Part shown: positions 25,694 to 34,611 of the stretch, in pieces
Numbering within the stretch: position 1 is the first letter of the stretch
Layout of the letters: each line of letters opens with the position of its first letter
From: Sulfurospirillum cavolei
Lineage (GTDB): Bacteria > Campylobacterota > Campylobacteria > Campylobacterales > Sulfurospirillaceae
NCBI RefSeq assembly: GCF_000813325.1
Contig: NZ_BBQE01000002.1
Direction: 5' to 3' (one strand)
Length of the DNA stretch: 64,000 nucleotides
Position numbers and translations under genes: made by a program
The notes under the pieces: model-generated
What the model was told of the DNA's origin: nothing
Databases searched by the model: none
The model's input: the letters and a program-made list of their open reading frames with translations, nothing else

Positions 25694-26088
25694 AAAGGGT
25701 ATTGTTCTGTTTTATACTGAGTTGTACGGCATTAACGGCCGATCATTTCCGAGACGGGATGATTGCTTATAAAGCGGGAGATTTCGTGCATGCCAAAGAG
25801 CTTTTTGAGGCTGCAATTAAGAAAGAAAACTCCGTACAAGGTTATTTTTACATCGGTAAAATTTATCTTTACGGCGAAGGCATTGAAGCCAACCCTTCGC
25901 TTGCTATTCCGTATTTAGAGCAAGCCGTTATGAAAGGAAACATCAAAGCTAAATGTTACCTAGCCGAAGCGTACCTTAAAAGTCGTATTAAGCATGAAGA
26001 AGCTACGGTACTATTGCAACAAGGCGCACAAGAGAGTCAAACATGCCTAGAAATTGCTACGGCATACAATATCGTCATTAAACGTTAG
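25690..26088 (+). CDS. Periplasmic Sel1-repeat protein
   Basis: 132 residues. A signal peptide (1-16) is followed by about three Sel1-like/TPR repeats, the clearest being GYFYIGKIYLYGEGIEANPSLAIPYLEQA and KAKCYLAEAYLKS. Sel1 repeats mediate protein contacts. It overlaps the PAS/HPt-like gene by 4 nt and lies 15 bases before the hybrid kinase. The kinase has a large periplasmic NIT domain, so a periplasmic partner of the sensor is a reasonable guess. Confidence 0.75.
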   Translation: MKRVLFCFILSCTALTADHFRDGMIAYKAGDFVHAKELFEAAIKKENSVQGYFYIGKIYLYGEGIEANPSLAIPYLEQAVMKGNIKAKCYLAEAYLKSRIKHEEATVLLQQGAQESQTCLEIATAYNIVIKR

Positions 26089-26103
26089 GAAAGGACGCGA
26101 ATC

Positions 26104-29100
26104 ATGAAATTAACCACACAACATACCTTAAAATTAATTAGTCAGTACCCGCTGATTATCCTTTTTATCTTTTCAAGTTACTTTCTTTACTTATCGTATA
26201 CTCAATTCGATACGACGCTAACGCTTAAAAATAAAATCGAAAGTACCCGCGTTTTAAGTACGTTATCTATAGAACTTGCTAAAGAGAGGGGTTTGAGTGC
26301 GTCATACCTTTCAAGCCAAGGAAGTATCGCCGCGGAATCCTTGAAAGAACAACGCATCGTCGTTAACAAAGCGATGAAAGATTTTTACGACTATTATAAC
26401 GCGCACCATAGCGAAATGTCGCCGCACATTAAAGCCGTTATGGCGCATCTGACAAAAATTCTCGAAATGCATAAAGCCGTTGATACTTTTGCTATCGACT
26501 TTAATAAAATGTTCTTTGAGTATTACAGCCAAATTAATACCTTACTTTTAAAAGAACTCGAATCTATCGGCACCATTAATACCAACTCTAATATTTCCAA
26601 CCTCACGGCGTCTTTAGTTTCCGTTTATAAAAATATCGAATATTTAGGACAAGAACGCGGTTTCGTCTCAAAAATTTTAAGTCAATACGTTCCTTTCAGT
26701 CCCAAAGATTTGGAGACGTGGATTACGATTTTTAGCGTTTCGAATATTTTCGACCATACGACGATTAACGATGCATCGGCTCGAGGTCAGATCGAAAATC
26801 TTTACAAATTGCCTGAAAATCAAAAAATTGAAGCGGAAATTACGCAAGCTAAAAGTGAGCTGATTACTGCGGCTCAAAGCGGTGAATACTTAATCGATCC
26901 GACGCTTTGGTTTGGTTTATTAACGAAAAAAATCGATCTGCTCGACAAATCCGCTCAAATTATCAAAAGCTCATTGACGGCCGAAGAAAAAAGCTACGAC
27001 AACCAAAATATCGGACAACTTATCGGTGCCGGATTGACATGGATTATCTCCATTGTCTTGATGTTCTTGGGATTTGGACTTGCCAATCAATTTAGAAAAA
27101 ACGTTCGCGGACTCGAAAACATTTTTAGTCGCGTCGAAGAACTTGCCGAAACCAAAGAAAAAGTCGACTTCAACACCACCGAAGGTATGAATACGGCATA
27201 TGCCATTATCGATAAAGCTATCGAAAATATTGCAAAAGAGAAACAAAATGCCGAAGAAGCCAGCGCCGCTAAAAGTATCTTTCTTGCGAACATGTCACAC
27301 GAAATTCGTACGCCGCTTAACGGTATTATCGGATTTACCGAATTACTTAAAAATTCCGATCTTGATGAAGAAAAACGCGAATTTGTCGACGTAATCGAAA
27401 AAAGCTCTGAAAACCTCTTAGCCATTATTAACAATATTTTGGATCTTTCCAAAGTCGAAAGCAATAAAATCGAAATCGACGAAGGTCTGTTCTCTCCGAT
27501 CGACGAATTTGAAAATGCCGTTGAAGTCTACGGACCTAAAGCAGCCGAAAAGAATATTCAACTCTCCCTTTATATCGATCCTAGCCTTCATAATTACCTC
27601 AAAGGCGATGCCGTTAAAATCAAAGAGGTTCTTATCAACCTTATGAGTAATGCCGTTAAGTTTACGCCGAATAACGGACAAATTACCGTTGAAATCAAAC
27701 GCCTCAATGACGCTCCGCTTGATCGAGCCCGCGTTTTATTTAGCGTTCAAGATTCCGGTATCGGTATTCATAAAGATAAGATCGACGGAATTTTTGATGC
27801 TTTCAACCAAGCCGATTCTACCATTACGCGTAAATTCGGCGGTACGGGTCTTGGGTTAACCATTTCCTCAAAATATATTGCGCTTATGGGCGGACAACTT
27901 GAAGTCGAAAGTGAAGAAGGACAAGGTAGCCGCTTCTTTTTCGCTTTGGATCTTATTGAAACAACGTCAAGCGGCACGGATTACAGGAACCATTTTAGCG
28001 ATTTTAATTGTGCGCTTTACTCTCCTCTTAACGGTGCCAAAGCACATACGGAGTTTATGTTTGATTATCTTAGCTATTTCGGCGCCCAAACCAAGTACTA
28101 TACCGACTTTCCTTCGCTCAAAAACATGATTTTTAAATCCGGCAGCAACATTATTATTGCCGATTACAATAATCTCACGAAAGAAGAACTTGAAGAGTAT
28201 AAAAAAATCAAATTGCCGATCCTTTTAATTTTCAAACCCTCTCAACAAGCACGTTTTAACGAATTTAACACCAAATACATTACGCCGATTTACGAGCCTA
28301 TCAATGTTTCAAAACTGGTGAAAGCGTTAGAATCCAAACGCGAATTTTTACCGGTTAAAGAGAACAAGCCCGAACAAGAAAAACCGATACAGCGTACAAC
28401 GTTAGGAACGAAATTCAAAGCCGACGTCTTAGTCGCTGAAGATAACGAAATCAACCAAAAGCTGATTCGACGTACGTTGGAAGACTTAGGCCTCACCATT
28501 ACGATCGTTCCAAACGGTCTTCAAGCTTTAGAAAAACGTCGTACGGATACGTTCGATATGATTTTTATGGATATTGCAATGCCCGTTATGGACGGAATTG
28601 AAGCAACGCATAAAATTTTAGAATACGAAGAAAAAAATCATTTAGCGCATATCCCGATTGTTGCGATTACCGCCAATGCGCTTAAAGGCGATCGTGAACG
28701 CTTTATGAAAGAAGGCTTGGACGAGTACATTACGAAACCGATTAAAAAAGACAGCATTATTACGATTTTAAATCTTTTTATCCCGAATAAAATCGACGAT
28801 GCCTATGAGGCACCGTTAGTCTCATCCGCTTCCAATAAACCTAAAGAAGCACTCAGTACCCAAGAAGAGATTGAAAAAGAGCTTATCGCGATACCCGAGG
28901 TTGAACAAGAAAAGCCTATTGCAGTACCGGTTTCTTCCACTCTCGAAAAAAGTCAAGAACCGCAGATGGAAGCGTCGTCCGGTTTAGAGCAAGAAGAGCC
29001 TTCATCTTTGCCGTCACGCGACGTCGTTGTTTTAAAGAAAAGCTCGATAGAAACGAAAATTTTTACAAGTGTGTTGAGTAAGATGTGTGAGAAAGTTGAT

Positions 29101-29373
29101 CCGGCTTCTTCTTTTAGCGACTTGAAAAGCAAATTGGAACAAAATAGCTATAAAGTCGTTCTTTTTGATAAAGAGATGCTTTTAGACGATCCGAAAAGTT
29201 TTGTTGACTGGATCGGTGAAACGGCAAAGAAACATCGTATCGACCATATTTATACCGTTATGTTTATTGACCCTAAAGAGAAAAATCTTGACAATGCCGA
29301 TCTATTTGATAGCGTACTACCAAATCAAATTAGCAAAAAAGATCTTGAAACGCTGATTCAAAAGTTTATTTAA
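26104..29373 (+). CDS. Hybrid sensor histidine kinase with NIT-type periplasmic domain
   Basis: 1089 residues. Helix 1 (about 12-32) is followed by a periplasmic region resembling the nitrate/nitrite-sensing NIT domain (LSIELAKERGLSASYLSSQ) to about 290, then helix 2 (about 300-322). HisKA has phosphoacceptor His399 in ANMSHEIRTPLNG, and a full HATPase domain carries GTGLGL. A receiver-like segment lacking acidic residues (about 635-755) precedes an intact receiver with Asp823 (MDIAMPVMDG). A Glu/Pro-rich linker leads to a second degenerate receiver. This pseudo-REC, REC, pseudo-REC order is unusual. No HPt is visible, so phosphate must leave through another protein. Confidence 0.88.
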   Translation: MKLTTQHTLKLISQYPLIILFIFSSYFLYLSYTQFDTTLTLKNKIESTRVLSTLSIELAKERGLSASYLSSQGSIAAESLKEQRIVVNKAMKDFYDYYNAHHSEMSPHIKAVMAHLTKILEMHKAVDTFAIDFNKMFFEYYSQINTLLLKELESIGTINTNSNISNLTASLVSVYKNIEYLGQERGFVSKILSQYVPFSPKDLETWITIFSVSNIFDHTTINDASARGQIENLYKLPENQKIEAEITQAKSELITAAQSGEYLIDPTLWFGLLTKKIDLLDKSAQIIKSSLTAEEKSYDNQNIGQLIGAGLTWIISIVLMFLGFGLANQFRKNVRGLENIFSRVEELAETKEKVDFNTTEGMNTAYAIIDKAIENIAKEKQNAEEASAAKSIFLANMSHEIRTPLNGIIGFTELLKNSDLDEEKREFVDVIEKSSENLLAIINNILDLSKVESNKIEIDEGLFSPIDEFENAVEVYGPKAAEKNIQLSLYIDPSLHNYLKGDAVKIKEVLINLMSNAVKFTPNNGQITVEIKRLNDAPLDRARVLFSVQDSGIGIHKDKIDGIFDAFNQADSTITRKFGGTGLGLTISSKYIALMGGQLEVESEEGQGSRFFFALDLIETTSSGTDYRNHFSDFNCALYSPLNGAKAHTEFMFDYLSYFGAQTKYYTDFPSLKNMIFKSGSNIIIADYNNLTKEELEEYKKIKLPILLIFKPSQQARFNEFNTKYITPIYEPINVSKLVKALESKREFLPVKENKPEQEKPIQRTTLGTKFKADVLVAEDNEINQKLIRRTLEDLGLTITIVPNGLQALEKRRTDTFDMIFMDIAMPVMDGIEATHKILEYEEKNHLAHIPIVAITANALKGDRERFMKEGLDEYITKPIKKDSIITILNLFIPNKIDDAYEAPLVSSASNKPKEALSTQEEIEKELIAIPEVEQEKPIAVPVSSTLEKSQEPQMEASSGLEQEEPSSLPSRDVVVLKKSSIETKIFTSVLSKMCEKVDPASSFSDLKSKLEQNSYKVVLFDKEMLLDDPKSFVDWIGETAKKHRIDHIYTVMFIDPKEKNLDNADLFDSVLPNQISKKDLETLIQKFI

Positions 29374-29381
29374 AAGGCTAA

Positions 29382-29765
29382 ATGATGGAAAAACAGTTAA
29401 AAATTCTAGCGGTCGACGATGATTTTATCAATCTAAAGCTTATAAGCTCTATGTTACGCAAAAATCCTAACGTCGGTATTATTATTGAAGCGACCAACGG
29501 ACTTGATGCCATCAACCTTTTAAAAACGCAAGGAGATATCGATCTTGTCTTACTGGATATCAAAATGCCGGTTATGGACGGTATAGAGTTTTTAGCGAAT
29601 GTGCAATCGATGGCAGAGTTTAAAAAATTGCCTATTATTGTTCTTACGACGGACGAAACGCGTAAAAACGAAGCGTTTAATCACGGAGCATTTGATTTTC
29701 TAGTTAAACCGATTAGAGAGCATGACCTCAGCGGTAAAATCGCAAAAGTTGCCGATCTTTTTTAA
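29382..29765 (+). CDS. Single-domain CheY-like response regulator
   Basis: 127 residues, all receiver domain. The acidic pair is in AVDDD, the phosphoacceptor Asp near residue 59 in LVLLDIKMPVMDG, Thr in IVLTTD and Lys in FLVKPI. No output domain is present. It lies 8 bases after the hybrid kinase with AAAGG upstream, so it is the likely terminal or shuttle receiver of that relay. A second ATG one codon later is equally possible as start. Confidence 0.9.
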   Translation: MMEKQLKILAVDDDFINLKLISSMLRKNPNVGIIIEATNGLDAINLLKTQGDIDLVLLDIKMPVMDGIEFLANVQSMAEFKKLPIIVLTTDETRKNEAFNHGAFDFLVKPIREHDLSGKIAKVADLF

Positions 29766-29787
29766 AAGACCGGCGACTCTCTCCCGT

Positions 29788-30402
29788 TTAATGCTTGATC
29801 ACGGCATTAATTTGATCGTACAACGACGTAATTTCTCTTTTTTTAGCAATAAAACTGTTCTTATTAGCGATCAAATAGGCAGATGATTCCAAAATCGTTT
29901 CAACGACTTTAAGTCCGTTTTGTTTCATCGTACTTCCCGTTTCGACAATATCGACAATCACATCAGACAAACCGACAAGCGGCGCAAGTTCAATCGAGCC
30001 GTATAATTTGATAATATCAACAGCCATTGCTTTTTTCGAAAAATATTTTTGAGCAATATGCGTCATTTTTGTTGCAACTTTTAACTCGGGTGCACTGTAA
30101 TCGATCTCTTTTCCTTCTTGAATACCTACACAAACTTTGCATCTACCGATACCAAGATCGAGTAAGCGAAGTAAATCTTCATCTTTTTCTTCCAAAACAT
30201 CTAACCCCACGACGCCGATATCGGCAGCTTGATGCAGTACGTACGCAGGAACGTCTTGATTACGTACCAACAAAAAACGAAAGGTATCTACTTCTAAAAT
30301 CAATTTTCTATCGTCAAAACGAAACGCTTTTCCAAAAATTTTTTCAAAAATATCAAGCGTTTCATCCGCAATTCTACCTTTTGGTAGTGCTACCGTTAAC
30401 AT
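29788..30402 (-). CDS. hisG: ATP phosphoribosyltransferase, short form
   Basis: 204 residues. It catalyses the first step of histidine synthesis. Motifs ALPKGRIADET at the N-terminus, RNQDVPAYVLHQAADIGVVG, and the PRPP loop DVIVDIVETGSTMKQNGL are present. The C-terminal regulatory domain of long HisG is absent. Short forms work as a hetero-octamer with HisZ, which is not encoded in this window. The gene ends convergently 22 bases from the CheY-like gene and is 10 bases downstream of coaX. Confidence 0.93.
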   Translation of the reverse strand: MLTVALPKGRIADETLDIFEKIFGKAFRFDDRKLILEVDTFRFLLVRNQDVPAYVLHQAADIGVVGLDVLEEKDEDLLRLLDLGIGRCKVCVGIQEGKEIDYSAPELKVATKMTHIAQKYFSKKAMAVDIIKLYGSIELAPLVGLSDVIVDIVETGSTMKQNGLKVVETILESSAYLIANKNSFIAKKREITSLYDQINAVIKH

Positions 30403-30412
30403 GTCTGTCCTT

Positions 30413-31036
30413 TTATGCTAAATGTGCTTCTTTAATCGTCTTTAACATTCCTCGAAAAATCAAAGAGCGATCAAAAATAGCATTGGAAAAAAATTTGGAG
30501 AAAAATTTACCGTCTCCTCCCGTAAAATAAATCCTCTTATCCTTACATGTCACTTCCAACAATAGAATAATCGAACGAACAACGCCGTAAGATAAAGCAT
30601 CGCTCGTTTTTTGCGGTAAGGCATCTAAAGAGATGTTGGGATTTAAAGGCATTTCCAATCGAGGAGAAATGGAAGCGAAAGCACGCTCATACGCACTAAT
30701 CCCCGGTACAATAAAACCGCCTAAATGCATACCGCCGGACATAATGTCAACGGTAACGGCACTGCCGGCATCGACAATCATACCATCCTTAACCGTCGAG
30801 CATGCCGCGATACGATCAATGCCCAAACCTTGATAAATCGTGTCGAATTCAAAATAAGGTTCTAGATCGATATACCCTTCTTTCGCTTGTAAAAATTGCG
30901 TAAGTGCTTGATTGACGCTAATGTAAAAAATCTTTTCTTGCGTACGAAACTCTTTAAACTGTTTATGCGGCATATTCCACATTTTACCGTCTTGGTAAAA
31001 ATCGACATTAGAATTACCGATATCACACAATATCAT
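30413..31036 (-). CDS. coaX: Type III pantothenate kinase
   Basis: About 207 residues. It phosphorylates pantothenate in coenzyme A synthesis. The CoaX signature LCDIGNSNVDF at the N-terminus, then GLGIDRIAAC, MIVDAGSAVTVDIM and GGFIVPGISA are present with the conserved Asp residues. The ATG at 31036 begins directly before the first phosphate-binding strand and overlaps the upstream gene by 14 nt. A longer form from 31060 would add eight basic residues that the family lacks. Confidence 0.92.
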   Translation of the reverse strand: MILCDIGNSNVDFYQDGKMWNMPHKQFKEFRTQEKIFYISVNQALTQFLQAKEGYIDLEPYFEFDTIYQGLGIDRIAACSTVKDGMIVDAGSAVTVDIMSGGMHLGGFIVPGISAYERAFASISPRLEMPLNPNISLDALPQKTSDALSYGVVRSIILLLEVTCKDKRIYFTGGDGKFFSKFFSNAIFDRSLIFRGMLKTIKEAHLA

Positions 31037-31355
31037 GATAAATTTTCCACCCTTCCGCATTCAATAATGCTTGGGCTTTAGAACACAAAGGAGCATGTAG
31101 AATAATATGTTTGTAAAAATACCGATGGTCTTTAGCGGCTTCAAGTGTTTGTTCTAAAGCAAATATTTCATAAGCATGCCGTACAAGAAATCGACTCTTT
31201 TGCTCAACACGGAATACGACATGGTAGTAAGATTTCAAATCGACACCGCTAAAAACAGTTACTTTTTTTCGCGTTTTTAGTGCTGTGGGGGGAATCGTTT
31301 CCAGAGATGAAAAAACGATTCGTTTGCCGCAAATACGTTCAATCATCTCTTTCAT
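31023..31355 (-). CDS. Conserved protein of unknown function next to coaX
   Basis: 110 residues, basic, no signal peptide or membrane segment. Visible segments are FSGVDLKSYYHVVFRVEQKSRFLVRHAYEIF and YKHIILHAPLCSKAQALLN. I recognise no family. The gene overlaps coaX by 14 nt and follows the BamB-like gene by about 20 bases. A protein in the same position occurs, as I recall, in C. jejuni (Cj0395c). The stable link with coaX hints at a related role but that is position only. Confidence 0.65.
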   Translation of the reverse strand: MKEMIERICGKRIVFSSLETIPPTALKTRKKVTVFSGVDLKSYYHVVFRVEQKSRFLVRHAYEIFALEQTLEAAKDHRYFYKHIILHAPLCSKAQALLNAEGWKIYHDIV

Positions 31356-31375
31356 AATGCAAAAGCCTACGACAC

Positions 31376-32389
31376 CTATGGTTTTCGATTTAATTTAAAA
31401 AAGCGATCTTTGTAGTAGAACGTATCGCCGTTAGTATAAATATGGGTTTCGATTTGATCCGGCATCTGGTAAACGTTTGTCGAAACTAACTCTAAATCAC
31501 TTGCAATCATATAACCGCTTTTTTCAATCATGTAAATATAATCGCCGTAAATCGTACCCGAAAAAATCGCAAAAGGAAATTTACGTTCTTTTAAAACTTT
31601 TAAATCGGCATCCGTCAACAGTACCTGTCCGTCTTTGGTAAAAACAAAAATGCGATTGGATAATACGATGACGTCCTTAACCTCTTTTTCCAAAAAGCTA
31701 ATCGACTTCGGACTGATGGAAACGACTTTACTTTTTGTTGCCGCAACCAGTCTATCGCCTAAAACTTGTAAGTAGATGATATTGCCGAAAAATTTATCGT
31801 TACTGACAACAATATCGCGAATCGGTTTTTTGCTTTGTTCGTCGACGATCACGAGTTTACCGTCAAGCGTCGGGAATACGATAAGATCGCCCAAAAAATA
31901 CGGTGCCGCAATGCGTGAATCTAATACGTACACGTTGTCTTGTTTAATATGCATCGTTTCTTTACCGTCGTTAATATCGATCAAAACAAGTTCGTTCGAA
32001 CCTAAAACCAATGCGAGCGTATTGCCTTTAAGTGCTGCGGAAGCCACCGCGATTTGACACTCTTTAGAATAGAGCTCTTTTTGATTAGCATCGATAATTT
32101 TTAAAGCTCCGCATTTTGACGTAGCAACATAACGCCCTTGATTATCCGCTAAATACGAAAATCCTTGCGGTAGCTTTACGTTTAAAAGCCCCTCTTTAGT
32201 AATCACTTGTCCGTTTTCCAACGTCGCCCCGGCTCTTAAAGCATCGTGAATAGGAGCGGGAAGTGAGCCGTCGTAACTGATTTTACCTGAAAGCACTTCA
32301 GGTTCAAAATATTGTCGTTTCGTTCCGCAACCGCTTATGAGCAACAATAAAGCCAAGAGTGTAAAAACAATTTTTGCCTGTCTCATCAT
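31376..32389 (-). CDS. BamB-like beta-propeller lipoprotein
   Basis: 337 residues. A lipoprotein signal peptide ends in LLLISGC. The rest is a series of short beta-rich repeats with Val-Asp-x-x-x-Gly turns (LVLIDINDGKETM, LVIVDEQSKKPI), like the PQQ-type propeller of BamB, the accessory lipoprotein of the outer-membrane assembly machine. It overlaps the YfgM-like gene by 4 nt. E. coli has the same yfgM-bamB pairing, which supports the call despite weak sequence signals. Confidence 0.65.
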   Translation of the reverse strand: MMRQAKIVFTLLALLLLISGCGTKRQYFEPEVLSGKISYDGSLPAPIHDALRAGATLENGQVITKEGLLNVKLPQGFSYLADNQGRYVATSKCGALKIIDANQKELYSKECQIAVASAALKGNTLALVLGSNELVLIDINDGKETMHIKQDNVYVLDSRIAAPYFLGDLIVFPTLDGKLVIVDEQSKKPIRDIVVSNDKFFGNIIYLQVLGDRLVAATKSKVVSISPKSISFLEKEVKDVIVLSNRIFVFTKDGQVLLTDADLKVLKERKFPFAIFSGTIYGDYIYMIEKSGYMIASDLELVSTNVYQMPDQIETHIYTNGDTFYYKDRFFKLNRKP

Positions 32390-33009
32390 TTTAAACCTTG
32401 ATAATGTTCTAGATTTTTTGCAATCTGTTTTAAAGGCGAAGTAACATCTATTTGTGAAAGTTTTAAACGCGCTTCTTCGATTTTATTTTCATTAAGCAAT
32501 CGATAGCCTTCTTGCAATAAGGTCATATCTTTAAACAATTCGCTTGAAGCGGGTTGAGTGTTTTCAAGTTGCGCGAGTTGGTAACGGGCAATATCTGCTA
32601 AAATAGCGTCTTCTTTAGACTCGGCAACGATTTTAAGTGCCTCCTTGTCTCCCGTTTGCAATGCTTTTTCAAAAAGAAACATCGTATAAAGCTTGGGATT
32701 TTGTTGTTTAAGCGTCTCAAGGGCTTGTGCATTGGAGGCATCTTTTAAAAGCGTATGATACGCTACGTTAGAGCTGTGAAGTTTGCGCTCTTTCATCCAA
32801 TCGTTTAACGCATACGCAGCCGCACCCAAAGCGACGCATACGACAAACGCGATAATGTATTTTTTATTACGATTAAAAAATCTTTCACCTTTAATCATAC
32901 CCTCTAAAAACTGTTCTTCGGTACTGATCTCTTCTTGGACCGCCTTAATATTTTCCTTGAGTCCCAAATACGAATCCTTATTAAGCAATTTTTTGAAAAA
33001 TAGTGTCAT
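32386..33009 (-). CDS. YfgM-like membrane-anchored TPR protein
   Basis: 207 residues. An N-terminal cytoplasmic part of about 48 residues is followed by one membrane helix (YIIAFVVCVALGAAAYAL) and a helical periplasmic domain with TPR_21-like repeats (AILADIARYQLAQLEN, EGYRLLNENKIEEARLKL). YfgM in E. coli links the SecYEG translocon to periplasmic chaperones. The BamB-like partner immediately downstream supports this. No clear Shine-Dalgarno precedes the start. Confidence 0.65.
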   Translation of the reverse strand: MTLFFKKLLNKDSYLGLKENIKAVQEEISTEEQFLEGMIKGERFFNRNKKYIIAFVVCVALGAAAYALNDWMKERKLHSSNVAYHTLLKDASNAQALETLKQQNPKLYTMFLFEKALQTGDKEALKIVAESKEDAILADIARYQLAQLENTQPASSELFKDMTLLQEGYRLLNENKIEEARLKLSQIDVTSPLKQIAKNLEHYQGLK

Positions 33010-33074
33010 AGTTTATCACAACAAATCTAAAAACCCACTAATACCGTTTCAGTATTACCACAAAGAGATTGTGT

Positions 33075-33080
33075 TATAAT
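33075..33080 (+). promoter_or_regulatory. gatC operon promoter, -10 box
   Basis: TTGTGTTATAATCG contains a perfect TATAAT about 39 bases before the gatC start, giving a leader of about 30 bases with an AAGGAT ribosome-binding element. Confidence 0.65.
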
Positions 33081-33118
33081 CGATTTCTAAAAAATGCGAT
33101 CTAAGGATACCTTTTAGT

Positions 33119-33409
33119 ATGAAAATCGACGACGCTTTATTATCAAAACTCGAAAAACTCTCCTCTTTGCGCATCAGCGAAGAAAAACGAGAAGGTGTCA
33201 TCCAGCAACTGAGCGAAATCGTCGCTTTTGTCGAAAATCTAAACGAATTAAACCTTGAAAATGAGGAAGCCTCGTTTACGACGCTTCAAGGAGGAACACC
33301 GTTTCGAGAAGACGTTCCCCATACCGATCCTACCGTCGTCAAAACCATTTTAGCACATGCGCCTCAAAGTGAGGACGGTTTGTTTGTCGTTCCGAAAATT
33401 ATCGAATAA
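33119..33409 (+). CDS. gatC: Aspartyl/glutamyl-tRNA amidotransferase subunit C
   Basis: 96 residues, the usual GatC size. MKIDDALLSKLEKLSSLRISEEKREGV and the mid-protein IVAFVENLNELN match the family, and the C-terminal PFREDVPH matches the loop that wraps around GatA. It stabilises GatA in the complex that amidates mischarged Asp-tRNA and Glu-tRNA. gatA and gatB are elsewhere, as usual in this phylum. Confidence 0.92.
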   Translation: MKIDDALLSKLEKLSSLRISEEKREGVIQQLSEIVAFVENLNELNLENEEASFTTLQGGTPFREDVPHTDPTVVKTILAHAPQSEDGLFVVPKIIE

Positions 33410-33427
33410 CGCTTTGACAGCGTCTTT
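33409..33427 (+). terminator. Weak hairpin after gatC
   Basis: ACGCT-TTGAC-AGCGT is followed by CTTTTAA right at the gatC stop. The stem is only 5 bp, so it probably attenuates rather than ends transcription into pilT. Confidence 0.35.
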
Positions 33428-33461
33428 TAATACGAGCTTAACTCTGTAAGGATACCCCGTT

Positions 33462-34529
33462 ATGAGCGCCCTCAATATTAAAGCTTTACTCAAAAACGTC
33501 GTTGCCTATAAAGCTTCCGATTTACATTTAATCAGCCGTAGCGAACCTCAAATCCGTATCGACGGCAAGTTGGTGCCGCTTGATATGGAAACGCTTAACG
33601 GAACCGCTATCGAAGAGATGTGCTATACGCTCATTACCGATAAACAGAAAAAGAAACTGGAAGAAGAAAAAGAACTCGATTTTGCCATTATGTTCCCCGA
33701 TATCGGACGTTTTCGCGCCAATTATTACTATACGATCAACGGCGATCTTGCCGCGGCATTTAGAATTATCCCGATTAGCATCCCCTCTTTAGACGAGTTA
33801 AATACTCCGATCGTTTTTAAAGAACTTGTTAAACGCGAAAAAGGACTTATTCTCGTCACCGGACCTACCGGTAGCGGTAAATCAACGACACTTGCGGCAT
33901 TGTTGAATGAAATCAACGTGTACGAACATCGTCATATTATTACGATCGAAGACCCCGTCGAGTTCATTCACACCAATAAAAAAGCTCTTTTTTCCCACCG
34001 TAACGTCGGAGACGATACCAAAAGTTTCGCACGCGCTCTCAAATTTTCGCTCCGTCAAGATCCGGACATTATTCTCGTCGGCGAGATGAGGGATCAAGAA
34101 ACCATTAGCACTGCTATTACCGCCGCGGAAACGGGCCACTTGGTTATGGGAACCTTGCATACCAACTCTGCCGTTCAAACGATTAACAGAATCGTCGATA
34201 GCTTTGAGGGCGCGGAACAGGTTCAAGTCCGTAACATGCTTGCAACCTCGCTTTATGCGATTATTTCGCAAAGCCTTTTGCCTAAAATCGGAGGCGGACG
34301 GGTGGCTATTCATGAAATTATGATTAATAATTCCGCTATCGCCAATCTGATTCGCGAGAACAAGATTCATCAAATTTATTCTCAAATGCAATTAAACCAA
34401 CAAAAAACGGGCATGTTAACGCAAACGCAGGCTATGATGAAAGCTTTACGCGCCAATTTAATTACGAAAGACGATGCTATTCGCTACTCGACGCAACCGC
34501 AAGAACTGTTGAATAATATGGGTCTTTAG
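33462..34529 (+). CDS. pilT: PilT-type secretion ATPase
   Basis: 355 residues. The N-terminal PAS-like domain (KASDLHLISRSEPQIRIDGKL) is followed by the RecA-like core with Walker A GPTGSGKST near residue 134, the Asp box ITIEDPVEFIH, Walker B DIILVGEMRD, and the His box GHLVMGTLHTNSA. The C-terminal AIHEIMINNSAIANLI matches the PilT AIRNLIRE region. It powers type IV pilus retraction. No other pilus genes are in the window. It lies in the gatC-cvpA interval that is empty in C. jejuni. Confidence 0.92.
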   Translation: MSALNIKALLKNVVAYKASDLHLISRSEPQIRIDGKLVPLDMETLNGTAIEEMCYTLITDKQKKKLEEEKELDFAIMFPDIGRFRANYYYTINGDLAAAFRIIPISIPSLDELNTPIVFKELVKREKGLILVTGPTGSGKSTTLAALLNEINVYEHRHIITIEDPVEFIHTNKKALFSHRNVGDDTKSFARALKFSLRQDPDIILVGEMRDQETISTAITAAETGHLVMGTLHTNSAVQTINRIVDSFEGAEQVQVRNMLATSLYAIISQSLLPKIGGGRVAIHEIMINNSAIANLIRENKIHQIYSQMQLNQQKTGMLTQTQAMMKALRANLITKDDAIRYSTQPQELLNNMGL

Positions 34530-34611
34530 CGATTAGCCATGACATTTTACAAAGATTACAGCTTTTTCACGTTATACTCAACGTTAAAATCGGATAAAGG
34601 TATTTACAAGT

